A stretch of DNA of 13,323 nt from assembly GCA_041557595.1 (NCBI GenBank), contig JBFFGE010000131.1, positions 1 through 13,323 of the forward strand, written 5' to 3'. The first letter of the stretch is position 1. Each line of letters starts with the position of its first letter. Below, one piece after another: positions 1-6,712 of this stretch. The translations under genes and the position numbers were made by a program. This DNA comes from JAOTYV01 sp041557595. GTDB taxonomy: Bacteria; Pseudomonadota; Alphaproteobacteria; UBA8366. The notes under the pieces were generated by a model that ran no database searches, was not told the DNA's origin, and saw nothing but the letters and a program-made list of their open reading frames with translations.

Positions 1-926
1 CCCCCCCCCCACGCCTCGATGTCCTCGACTGCGCCCTGGTACCAGAGCTCGTAATTGTCGCGGATGAAGCCGCCGGTGTGCGGCGTGATGATGCTGTTGG
101 GCAGCGTGCGCAACGGGTCGCCCAAGGGCAGCGGTTCGGTGCCGAACACGTCGAGCCCGGCGCCGGCGATGGCGCCGCTCGTCACGGCCTCGACCAGCGC
201 GTCCTCGTCGACGATCGGGCCGCGCGCGGTGTTGATCAGATAGGCGGTCGGTTTCATTTTGGCGAGGTCGTCCGCGCCGATCAGGCCGCGGCTGCGGTCG
301 CTCAGCACCACATGGATGGAGACGAAGTCGGACCGCGCCATCAGATCGTCTTTTTCGACCCGCGTCACGCCGACCTCCCGGGCACGTGCGTCGGTGAGGT
401 TGGGGCTCCAGGCGATCACGTCCATGTCGAAGACTTTGCCGACTTGCGCCACGCGGCTGCCGAGCTTGCCGAGCCCGACCACGCCCAGCACTTTGCCGGA
501 TAGCCCGACGCCCGGTTTCATGCCCCATTTTCCCTCGCGGGTGGTGCGGTCTTCCTCCGGGATGTTCTTGGCCAGCGCCAGGATCAGCGCCCAGGTGTGT
601 TCCGCGGTCGGCGTCGGCCCGAGTTCGGTATGGCAGACCAGCACGTCATTGTCGGCGCAGGCCGCGAGATCGACCGACTTGTTGCGGCCGCTGGTGGTGA
701 CCAACAGTTTCAGCGCGGGCAATTGCTCGATCAGGGCACGGGGAAACGCCGTGCGTTCGCGCATGATGACCAGAACGTCGTAGGGCAGGAGTTGCTCGAC
801 CAGCGCCGCTTGATCGGTCAAATGATCCTGGTGAAAATCGACCGAAACGCTGTCGGGCAGACGGTCCCAGTCGGCCGAGCTGCGCGCGATGGTGAGGTAG
901 TCGTCGATGACGCCGACGCGGGTCAT
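1..926 (-). CDS. D-2-hydroxyacid dehydrogenase, C-terminus cut by window edge
   Basis: This is an NAD(P)-dependent 2-hydroxyacid dehydrogenase of the phosphoglycerate/glyoxylate reductase family, which interconverts 2-keto acids and D-2-hydroxy acids in the cytoplasm. The frame is open from an ATG at 926 to the window edge, giving 308 residues without a stop. Visible are the Rossmann motif GLGKLG (residues 151-156) and the catalytic trio Arg235 (in TARG), Glu264 (in GTEP) and His283 (in TPHTGG). Full-length members run about 310-340 residues, so only a short tail should be missing. The last codons read into a run of ten C at positions 1-10, giving Trp-Gly-Gly, which looks unlike a normal family tail and may be an assembly-edge artefact. 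The gene is divergent from the first selenoprotein gene, with 169 bp between their start codons. The exact substrate cannot be told from sequence. Confidence 0.9.
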   Translation of the reverse strand, partial: MTRVGVIDDYLTIARSSADWDRLPDSVSVDFHQDHLTDQAALVEQLLPYDVLVIMRERTAFPRALIEQLPALKLLVTTSGRNKSVDLAACADNDVLVCHTELGPTPTAEHTWALILALAKNIPEEDRTTREGKWGMKPGVGLSGKVLGVVGLGKLGSRVAQVGKVFDMDVIAWSPNLTDARAREVGVTRVEKDDLMARSDFVSIHVVLSDRSRGLIGADDLAKMKPTAYLINTARGPIVDEDALVEAVTSGAIAGAGLDVFGTEPLPLGDPLRTLPNSIITPHTGGFIRDNYELWYQGAVEDIEAWGG

Positions 927-1084
927 GGCTGTTCGTTCCTTGCGAATTGGGTGTTCCCCAAAACTCTAAACGATGGCGCGCGCGCGTGTAACCCGGCCGC
1001 CGATAACCGAAACGTGTGTTGCAAGCCCGCGCGTCGGCACCTTCAATCGCGCATAGTCGATCCGTCGAGACAAATTCCACAAAG

Positions 1085-1089
1085 AGGAG
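1085..1089 (+). promoter_or_regulatory. Ribosome binding site of first selenoprotein gene
   Basis: AGGAG lies six bases before the ATG at 1096. The second copy has the same motif at the same spacing, which fixes both starts. Confidence 0.8.
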
Positions 1090-1095
1090 AAATCC

Positions 1096-1746
1096 ATGAG
1101 CTTAGCCGAAAAGCTGAACGCAATACGCGAAGGCTCCGCCAGCCGGATTCCCGAAGACAAGCGCGCGATCATGGCGCAAGCCACGGCGGATCTGCGGGCA
1201 TCGGACGTCATGAACGGGGTGCCGAAAGTCGGCGACACGTTGCCGGAATTTTCGCTCAAGAACGCGCATGGGGTGGCGGTGCATTCCGCCGACCTGCTGG
1301 CGCAAGGGCCGCTTGTATTGTCGGTCTTTCGCGGCACCTGGTGACCCTACTGCAATGCAGAGCTGTATGCTTTGCAGGAAGTACTGGAAGACCTCGAATC
1401 CCATGGCGCGAACCTGGTCGCCCTGACGCCGCATTTGCCCGAATACAGCGTCGAGATGGCGGACAAGCATGCGCTGAACTTTCACCTGCTGTCGGACCCC
1501 GGCAATGAATATGCGGCGCAACTGGGGCTGCAATATTCGCTGCCGGAGGATTTGAAGCAGGTTTATGCGGGTTTCGGGATCGATTTGCCGAAATACAATG
1601 GCGACGACAGCTGGACCCTGCCGATCCCGGCGCGGCTGGTGATCGACAGCGGCGGCGTCATTCGGGCCGCGGATATCGACGCCGACTACACGCGGCGGCC
1701 GGAGCCGCAGAAAACCCTCGCCGATGTGGCCGCGTTGACAGCGTGA
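1096..1746 (+). CDS. Peroxiredoxin-like selenoprotein, copy 1 (in-frame TGA = Sec83)
   Basis: This is a thioredoxin-fold protein of the AhpC/TSA peroxiredoxin-like family (PRX_like2 type), probably a cytosolic thiol peroxidase or thiol-disulfide oxidoreductase. The ATG at 1096 opens a frame that meets TGA at 1342-1344 and continues in the same frame to the TGA stop at 1744-1746, giving 216 residues if the first TGA is decoded. The context is RGTW-U-PYCNAELYALQ: in cysteine-containing relatives the TGA position is the first Cys of a WCPYC motif, so the product has a U83-x-x-C86 redox pair. A hairpin at 1350-1377 fits a bacterial SECIS. Downstream landmarks typical of the family follow the TGA: ALTPHLPEYS (109-118), LSDPGNEYA (132-140), LPKYNGD and PIPARLVID. 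The frame also keeps coding-like codon use after the TGA. An automatic caller would split this into two fragments or call a pseudogene. About 70% identical to copy 2. The substrate is not known. Confidence 0.9.
1350..1377 (+). promoter_or_regulatory. Candidate bacterial SECIS hairpin, copy 1
   Basis: Starting five bases after the TGA (1342-1344), CTGCAA (1350-1355) pairs with TTGCAG (1372-1377). After a T-T mismatch, GCA (1357-1359) pairs with TGC (1368-1370). The apical loop is GAGCTGTA (1360-1367), beginning with G and containing GT. The loop opens about 15 bases after the TGA, close to the placement in known bacterial SECIS elements such as that of E. coli fdhF, where SelB binds the upper stem-loop. 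The same 30 bases (1348-1377) recur without change in copy 2. The fold was drawn by hand and no energy was computed. Confidence 0.75.
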
Positions 1747-1804
1747 GCAAGAGAATACCCGGTCGGCGTCATGCGGGCTGGATGGGGCTCTGTTCATGGC
1801 CTGT

Positions 1805-1896
1805 CTTCCCGGCCGCAGCGTAGCGAAGAGCCGGGATCCAGTTTATTCCGACCTGGACCCCGGATCTGCGCGGCGTTGCCGCTTGTCCGGGGTGAC
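1805..1896 (+). repeat. Double-hairpin intergenic repeat, copy 1
   Basis: This palindromic element lies in the 265-bp gap between the two selenoprotein genes. CCCGGC (1808-1813) pairs with GCCGGG (1830-1835). CCCCGGA (1858-1864) pairs with TCCGGGG (1886-1892), with GCGGC/GCCGC inside that hairpin. In addition CCGGGATCCAG pairs with CTGGACCCCGG (one mismatch), so the two hairpins can also join as one long arm. The layout matches the element at 10149-10230, with base changes on both sides of the stems. It resembles repetitive extragenic elements common in Alphaproteobacteria. It may weaken read-through from copy 1 to copy 2, which is an inference. Confidence 0.75.
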
Positions 1897-1943
1897 GGCG
1901 GGTGAGTGGCGTCGCCTCGATGAGCACACGCGGCTTCGCCGCC

Positions 1944-1980
1944 GTTTATTAATTCTTTATCAATTCGTTCTATTCGATCT
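1944..1980 (+). promoter_or_regulatory. AT-rich stretch, possible promoter of second selenoprotein gene
   Basis: This 37-base stretch is strikingly AT-rich against its GC-rich surroundings and ends 32 bases before the start codon at 2012. Its position after the hairpin repeat suggests that copy 2 has its own promoter. No convincing -35/-10 pair could be assigned by eye, so the call rests on composition and place only. Confidence 0.3.
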
Positions 1981-2000
1981 CCTCGACTATGACACATGGC

Positions 2001-2005
2001 AGGAG
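2001..2005 (+). promoter_or_regulatory. Ribosome binding site deciding the start of copy 2
   Basis: AGGAG abuts an in-frame ATG at 2006 with no spacer, but stands six bases before the ATG at 2012. The six-base spacing equals that of copy 1, and the protein from 2012 begins MSLAEKL exactly as copy 1 does. The start at 2012 is therefore preferred. Confidence 0.8.
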
Positions 2006-2011
2006 ATGTCT

Positions 2012-2662
2012 ATGAGCTTGGCCGAAAAGCTGGACGCCATCCGCGCGGCGTCCGCCAGTGCGATTCCGGAAGAGGCGCTCGCCGTCATGAACAACGCCAA
2101 GGACGCGTTGCTCAATTCCGACGCCTTGAGTTGGGTGCCGAAGATCGGCGACACATTGTCGGGATTCACCCTGAAGAATGCCTATGGAGTCGATGTTCAT
2201 TCGTCGGATTTGCTGTCCCAGGGACCGGTGGTCCTCTCCGCGTTCCGCGGCACCTGGTGACAATACTGCAATGCAGAGCTGTATGCTTTGCAGCAGGTCC
2301 TGGAAAAGCTCGAAGAACGCGGCGCCAGCCTCGTCGCCCTGACGCCCAATCTCCCTGAATACAGCGTCGAGATGATGGACAAACACGCGCTGAATTTTCA
2401 TCTGCTGTCGGATCCGGGCAACGAATACGCCAATTCATTGCGGTTGAAGTACGACCTCCCCGAGGACCTCAAGGAGGTCTATCGCAATCTCGGGGTCGAT
2501 CTGCCCAAGTTCAACGGCGACAAGAGTTGGTCTCTGCCGATGCCGGCGCGGCTTGTCGTCGACGACAACGGCATCATCCGCGCCTCCGACGTCAGCGCCG
2601 ATTACACCCATCGTCCGGAACCGGAAAAGACCCTCAAGGACGTAATGGAAATCACCGGATAG
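2012..2662 (+). CDS. Peroxiredoxin-like selenoprotein, copy 2 (in-frame TGA = Sec83)
   Basis: This paralogue of the upstream gene has the same length (216 residues with the TGA decoded) and belongs to the same thioredoxin-fold, PRX_like2-type family. The TGA at 2258-2260 stands in RGTW-U-QYCNAELYALQ, giving U83 and C86, and the frame goes on to a TAG stop at 2660-2662. By hand alignment the two proteins share about 151 of 216 positions, with no gap. They differ most at residues 20-40 and 141-160 and least around the active site and in LPEYS...KHALNFHLLSDPGNEYA. Within the active site copy 1 has Pro84 and copy 2 has Gln84 between the selenocysteine and the cysteine, a position that tunes redox potential in thioredoxin-fold proteins. 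This gene ends in TAG and copy 1 ends in TGA, so UGA clearly also works as a stop in this genome. Function is inferred from the family only. Confidence 0.9.
2266..2293 (+). promoter_or_regulatory. Candidate bacterial SECIS hairpin, copy 2
   Basis: CTGCAA (2266-2271) pairs with TTGCAG (2288-2293) and GCA pairs with TGC inside, starting five bases after the TGA at 2258-2260. All 30 bases from 2264 to 2293 equal those of copy 1. The two bases just before this block differ (CC against AA, making Pro versus Gln), and the sequence diverges again directly after it, so the conserved block coincides with the hairpin. Confidence 0.75.
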
Positions 2663-2761
2663 GGCAAATCCCAAGCGAACCGAAACGGTTCGCGACGACG
2701 AATGTGCGCAAAAAAGAAGATAGACCATTTCACTCGAGTCAATTTGAACAAGAAATGGGCT
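2663..2761 (-). repeat. ~100-bp dispersed repeat, copy A (inverted relative to 12572-12672)
   Basis: Read on the minus strand, this stretch aligns with 12572-12672 at roughly 85% identity with a two-base gap. It begins directly after the stop codon of copy 2. It holds a perfect 8-bp stem with a 3-base loop (GCGAACCG 2675-2682, CGGTTCGC 2686-2693) and a longer imperfect pair, AGACCATTTC (2722-2731) with GAAATGGGCT (2752-2761). No T-run follows the 8-bp stem, so it is not a standard terminator. It carries no open frame of note and no transposase. Confidence 0.85.
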
Positions 2762-2773
2762 GTTGTAACCCGG

Positions 2774-3538
2774 TCACTCCGCCGTCCAGCCGCCGTCGAT
2801 CAGCAGCGCCGTTCCGGTGATCAGCGCAGCGGCGTCGGACGCCAGGAAAACCACGGCGCCCATCAGATCCTCGACCTGTCCGATCCGGCCGAGCTTGATC
2901 TTCGACAAGACCTCCGCCTTGAATTCCAGATTTTCCAGATAGGGTTTGGCCAGCGGCGTTTCGATGAAGGTCGGCGCGATCGAATTCACGCGGATGCCGT
3001 GCGGCGCCAATTCGATCGCCATTGCCTTGGTCATGCCTTCGACCGCATGTTTGGAGGCGCAATAGACCGTGCGGTTGACCGCCCCGACATGGCCCATCTG
3101 CGAGGAGACGTTGATGATGGCGCCGGGCCGTTTCGCCGCGATCAGCCCGTCGGCCGCTGCCTGCGCCGCGAAATAGGCCGCGCGTACGTTAAGCGCCATC
3201 ACCGCGTCATAGTCTTCCGCCGTCATCTCGCTGAGGACTTTCGGCCGATTGGTGCCCGCGTTGTTGACCAGGATATCGAACGGTCCCGCGTCGAGAATCG
3301 CGGACCGGGCGGCGTCGATATCGGTGATGTCCAGCACCATCGTCGTGGCCGATCCGCCGGCATCCCGGATGGCTTTCGCGGCGGCATCGATTTCCGCCGA
3401 TGTGCGCGACAGCAGGGTGACGTCCGCCCCGGCGTCGCCGAGCGCGGCGGCGAACGCGAGCCCGATGCCGCGGCCCGCGCCGGTCACCAGCGCGCGCCGG
3501 CCGTCGAGCCTGAAGGAGGGGGTTTTCGGCAGGTCCAT
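2774..3538 (-). CDS. SDR-family NAD(P)-dependent dehydrogenase
   Basis: This 254-residue classical short-chain dehydrogenase/reductase oxidises or reduces a hydroxyl/keto group with NAD(P). It shows the cofactor motif TGAGRGIG (19-26), NNAG (92-95), Asn117, catalytic Ser146, and Tyr159/Lys163 in YCASK. It ends with the usual TGTALLIDGGW block. The ATG at 3538 is preferred to upstream options because it gives the normal N-terminus close to the Rossmann strand, has GGTGGA upstream on the minus strand, and lies four bases after the stop of the HisD-like gene. The two genes are therefore almost certainly cotranscribed and probably act on the same carbon skeleton. In sulfopropanediol (DHPS) degradation an SDR-type DHPS dehydrogenase is paired with the HisD paralogue HpsN, and this pair could be similar. 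The substrate is not shown by the sequence. Confidence 0.9.
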   Translation of the reverse strand: MDLPKTPSFRLDGRRALVTGAGRGIGLAFAAALGDAGADVTLLSRTSAEIDAAAKAIRDAGGSATTMVLDITDIDAARSAILDAGPFDILVNNAGTNRPKVLSEMTAEDYDAVMALNVRAAYFAAQAAADGLIAAKRPGAIINVSSQMGHVGAVNRTVYCASKHAVEGMTKAMAIELAPHGIRVNSIAPTFIETPLAKPYLENLEFKAEVLSKIKLGRIGQVEDLMGAVVFLASDAAALITGTALLIDGGWTAE

Positions 3539-3542
3539 GGCG

Positions 3543-4850
3543 CTATTCCACCGCGGTCGCATAGGGAACGTTGCGGCCGCCGTAGCGGCGCACGCGAATA
3601 TTCGCCTGCTCCGCATGGCCGGCGAAGCCTTCCAGAATGCAGAGCCGCGAGCAATGCGCGCCGATGCGCGCGCTGGCCTCGTCGGTCAGCACTTTCTGGT
3701 AGGTGCAGGTCTTCATGAACTTGCCGACCCAGAGCCCGCCGGTATAGCGCGCCGCCGTCTTGGTCGGCAGGGTGTGGTTGGTGCCGATCACCTTGTCGCC
3801 GAAGGACACGTTGGTGCGCGGTCCCAGGAACAATGCGCCGTAGTTGCTCATGTTTTCGAGGAAGTAATCCGGGTCTTCGGTCAGCACCGTGACATGCTCG
3901 AAGGCCAGCCGGTCCGCCTCCCGCACCATTTCATCGTAGGTCTCACAGACGATGACCTCGCCATAGGTCTCCCACGCTTCGCGGGCGATCTCGGCGGTCG
4001 GCAGGATCTTCAGCAGCCGGTCGATTTCCGAGAGCGTTTCGCGCGCCAGCTTCTCCGAATTGGTGAGCAGGACCGCGGGCGAGGTGGGGCCGTGTTCCGC
4101 CTGGCCCAACAGGTCGGTCGCGCAGAGTTCGCCGTCGGCGCTGTCGTCGGCGATCACCAGCGTTTCGGTCGGGCCGGCGAACAGGTCGATGCCGACGCGG
4201 CCATAGAGCTGACGCTTGGCTTCGGCGACGAACATGTTGCCGGGGCCGACCAGCATGTCGACCGCCTCGATGGTCTCGGTGCCGAGCGCCATCGCGGCGA
4301 CCGCCTGGACGCCGCCCAGCACCAGGATCTCGTCGGCGCCGCCGAGATGCATCGCCGCCACGATGGCCGGGTGCGGGCCGCCGTCATGGGGCGGCGCGGC
4401 CGCGATGACGCGCTTCACGCCCGCGACCTTCGCGGTGACCACGCTCATATGCGCGGAAGCGACCATCGGATATTTGCCGCCGGGGACGTAGCAGCCGATG
4501 CTGTTCACCGGGATGTTCTTGTGCCCCAGCACGACGCCGGGCAGGGTCTCCACCTCGAGGTCGACCAGGCACGCTTTCTGTTTTTCGGCGAAATTGCGCA
4601 CCTGCGCCTGGGCGAACTTGATGTCTTCGAGGTCGCGTTTCGCCACCTTTGCGATGGCGGCTTCGATTTCGGCCTCGCTCAGACGGAAACTTTCCGGCGA
4701 CCACTTGTCGAACTTCTGCGAGAGCGCGCGAATGGCCGCGTCGCCGCCATTCTCGACACTGGCAAGGATACTCTCGACGGTCTTGCGAACGCCGGCGTCC
4801 TGTTCGGCGACTTCCGCCGCGTCCTTGCCTCGTTTCAGGTATTTCGCCAT
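3543..4850 (-). CDS. Histidinol-dehydrogenase-family protein, HpsN-like candidate
   Basis: This 435-residue zinc- and NAD-dependent alcohol dehydrogenase belongs to the HisD family. The zinc ligands of E. coli HisD (Gln259, His262, Asp360, His419) match Gln250, His253, Asp352 and His412. The catalytic Glu326/His327 match Glu318/His319. GCYVPGGKYPM (119-129), VGPGNMFVAEAKRQ (201-214) and GTNHTLPT are readily seen. No other histidine biosynthesis gene is nearby, and the partner is an SDR, so a catabolic role is more likely than histidine synthesis. HpsN, the sulfopropanediol 3-dehydrogenase that makes sulfolactate, is the best-known catabolic paralogue, but this assignment is only a candidate. 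The start at 4850 (MAKYLKRG) has a GGGAAG-like site upstream. An in-frame ATG at 4952 would add 34 residues of poor family fit. The gene is divergent from the alpha/beta hydrolase gene. Confidence 0.88.
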   Translation of the reverse strand: MAKYLKRGKDAAEVAEQDAGVRKTVESILASVENGGDAAIRALSQKFDKWSPESFRLSEAEIEAAIAKVAKRDLEDIKFAQAQVRNFAEKQKACLVDLEVETLPGVVLGHKNIPVNSIGCYVPGGKYPMVASAHMSVVTAKVAGVKRVIAAAPPHDGGPHPAIVAAMHLGGADEILVLGGVQAVAAMALGTETIEAVDMLVGPGNMFVAEAKRQLYGRVGIDLFAGPTETLVIADDSADGELCATDLLGQAEHGPTSPAVLLTNSEKLARETLSEIDRLLKILPTAEIAREAWETYGEVIVCETYDEMVREADRLAFEHVTVLTEDPDYFLENMSNYGALFLGPRTNVSFGDKVIGTNHTLPTKTAARYTGGLWVGKFMKTCTYQKVLTDEASARIGAHCSRLCILEGFAGHAEQANIRVRRYGGRNVPYATAVE

Positions 4851-5005
4851 TGCTTCCCCGCGCGTTTGGGTTGTTCGATCATTCCTGGTTTGCGCAATCC
4901 GCTCGGCCGAGTCAATCGGAGGGAGGGGAGCCCTGTTTTTCCCTATGCGCAAACGGCGTTAGACTGATGCGGTAACCATTACCCGAGCCGAAGAGGGAAT
5001 CCGAC

Positions 5006-6133
5006 ATGTCCGGTCAGAACGAGAACGCCAACAACGGTACGCCGCACCCGACCGATACGGAGCCGGTGGTTCTCGCGCAACACGACTGGTTCTATGCCGG
5101 CGGGGCGTATGTCGAACGGGACGGCGAAACGTACTTCGAGAACGCGATGTATGTGGAACGCTACGTGCCGGGCGAGGTCGCGCAGCCCTATCCGGTTGTG
5201 ATGTTCCATGGCGGCGGTCAGACCGGCACCAATTTCACCGCAACGCCGGACGGCCGCCGCGGTTGGCTGCATGATTTCCTGCGCTCGGGCTATCCGGTCT
5301 ATGTGATCGATCAGCCGGAACGCGGGCGGTCCGGCCATTCGCTGGACGTCATTGGCAGCGCCTCCCTGTCCCGCTATCCGGTCTCCCGGACCGAGCAGCG
5401 CTTCACCGCGCCCGGGCATACGAAGCTCTGGCCGCAGGCGGAGCGGCACACCCAGTGGCCGGGCAGCGGCCGCCGGGGCGACCCGGTGTTCGATCGGTTC
5501 TATGCGTCGCAGATCCAGGCGCTGCCGGACCGGCGCGACATCGAGAAACTCAATCAGGCCGCGGGCGCCGCGCTGCTCGATGAAATCGGGCCGTCGATCC
5601 TGCTGACCCATTCGCAATCGGGTCCGTTCGGCTGGCTGATCGCCGACGCGCGACCCAATCTGGTCAAGGCGATCCTGGCGCTGGAGCCGAACGGTCCGCC
5701 GTTTTACGAAGTCGAATTCTCCGGCGGCGAAGATTGGCACACATACAGCGATGAGATGACGCGCGCCTGGGGCATCACGCATATCCCGCTGACCTTCGAT
5801 CCGCCGGCGCCGAACGCCGGCGACATCACGCCGGTGCTGGAGGATACGGCGGACGGTCCCGAGTTGGTGCGCGGCTATTTGCAGACCGGCCCGGCGCGCC
5901 GATTGCCGAATCTGCAGGGAATCCCGATCCTGTTGATGTCGGCGGAGGCGTCCTATCACATGACATATGATCACTGCACCAGCAAGTTCCTGACGCAGGC
6001 GGGTGTCGAACATGACGCGGTGCGGTTGGCCGACAACGGGCTGCGCGGCAACGGCCACATGGTCATGCTGGAACGCAACAACCACGAGGCCGCCGACCTG
6101 ATGATCGATTGGCTGGCCGACCGGTTGGGATGA
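5006..6133 (+). CDS. Alpha/beta-fold hydrolase (esterase-like), unknown substrate
   Basis: This 375-residue serine hydrolase has no signal peptide. HGGGQTG (68-74) supplies the oxyanion region, HSQSG (202-206) holds the nucleophile Ser205, and His351 in GNGHM is the likely base. The acid is probably Glu227 (in ALEPNG after strand 6) or Glu314 (in MSAEAS after strand 7). The insert at about 120-180, rich in charged residues and Trp, fits a lid between the core strands. The start at 5006 has GAGGG upstream at a usual distance. The stop at 6133 is followed after 22 bases by the AA_synth-family gene, so the two are likely cotranscribed. The family covers esterases, lactonases and C-C hydrolases, and the substrate cannot be read from the sequence. 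Confidence 0.88.
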   Translation: MSGQNENANNGTPHPTDTEPVVLAQHDWFYAGGAYVERDGETYFENAMYVERYVPGEVAQPYPVVMFHGGGQTGTNFTATPDGRRGWLHDFLRSGYPVYVIDQPERGRSGHSLDVIGSASLSRYPVSRTEQRFTAPGHTKLWPQAERHTQWPGSGRRGDPVFDRFYASQIQALPDRRDIEKLNQAAGAALLDEIGPSILLTHSQSGPFGWLIADARPNLVKAILALEPNGPPFYEVEFSGGEDWHTYSDEMTRAWGITHIPLTFDPPAPNAGDITPVLEDTADGPELVRGYLQTGPARRLPNLQGIPILLMSAEASYHMTYDHCTSKFLTQAGVEHDAVRLADNGLRGNGHMVMLERNNHEAADLMIDWLADRLG

Positions 6134-6155
6134 GAATATTATAGTGGGGGCAGCG

Positions 6156-6701
6156 ATGGATATCCGCAAGACCGTTTTCGTGAAGGAAGTGACCGAACGG
6201 GATGGCGTGGGGCAGGCCTGCGATCCGATAACGCGCGTCGTGGCGATGTGCGTGGTTCGCAACCCGTTCGCGGGGCGCTTCGTCGAGGATCTCTCGCCGC
6301 TGTTCGATCTCAGCAGCACGCTCGGCGACCGGTTGATGGAGGACGCCGTCGCCATGCTTGGTGGTCCGCCGGTCAGCTACGGCAAGGCGGCGATCGTCGG
6401 CGTCGACGGCGACCTCGAACAGGGCGGCGCGATGCTGCACCCGAAACTCGGCAAGCCGATGCGCGCGGCGGTGGGCGGGGGCAAGGCGCTGATCCCGTCG
6501 AACGCCAAGGTCGCGGCGGCGGGCGCGCCGATCGATCTGCCGCTCGGCCACAAGGACGACCCATGGTCGTTCGATCACTTCGACACGATTACAGTGATGG
6601 TCGCGGACGCGCCGCGGCCGGACGAAATCGTCCTTTGCATGGCGGTCGCCGATGGCGGCCGGCCGCACCCCCGGGTCGGCAGCGCGCCGATCACCGACTG
6701 A
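6156..6701 (+). CDS. AA_synth family protein (PF06684 type, formerly DUF1185)
   Basis: This 181-residue protein resembles the 'amino acid synthesis' family, whose name comes from weak genetic evidence and whose biochemistry is unsettled. Recognisable parts are TRVVAMCVVRNPFAGRFVEDL near the N-terminus (about 27-47, beginning after the ACDP segment), GKAAIVGVDGDLEQGGAMLHP (about residues 75-95), and a C-terminal block with MAVADGGRPHPR. The length fits the family (about 180-195). The ATG at 6156 is chosen. A GTG twelve bases upstream would add only four residues, and the G-run at 6146-6150 can serve the ATG as ribosome binding site. The gene follows the hydrolase by 22 bases. Its stop is only 11 bases from the converging stop of the TauD-like gene, and no clear terminator lies between. 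Confidence 0.82.
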   Translation: MDIRKTVFVKEVTERDGVGQACDPITRVVAMCVVRNPFAGRFVEDLSPLFDLSSTLGDRLMEDAVAMLGGPPVSYGKAAIVGVDGDLEQGGAMLHPKLGKPMRAAVGGGKALIPSNAKVAAAGAPIDLPLGHKDDPWSFDHFDTITVMVADAPRPDEIVLCMAVADGGRPHPRVGSAPITD

Positions 6702-6712
6702 GCTTTAAAGGT

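Noticed and set aside
1019..1080. Promoter boxes upstream of copy 1
   Set aside because: TTGCAA at 1019-1024 resembles a -35 box, but no convincing -10 box stands at the right distance.
1342..2260. Genome-wide reassignment of TGA to tryptophan or another residue
   Set aside because: TGA is the natural stop of copy 1, the SDR, the hydrolase, the AA_synth gene and the lyase-like gene, and tryptophan uses TGG throughout.
1096..2662. Two frameshifted or nonsense-mutated pseudogenes, or four separate short genes
   Set aside because: The TGA falls on the same catalytic codon in both copies, both halves stay in one frame and are well conserved, and a SECIS-like hairpin follows. The second halves have no ribosome binding site of their own.
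2675..2693. Intrinsic terminator after copy 2
   Set aside because: The 8-bp stem is strong, but no T-run follows, and the same hairpin is part of a dispersed repeat also found at 12642-12660.
3249..4967. Long plus-strand open frame of 572 codons
   Set aside because: It lies antisense to the HisD-like and SDR genes, its sequence is rich in Arg, His and Asp as expected of a GC-rich shadow frame, and it matches no family.
4979..6355. Long minus-strand open frame of 458 codons
   Set aside because: It is antisense to the alpha/beta hydrolase, which has clear catalytic motifs.
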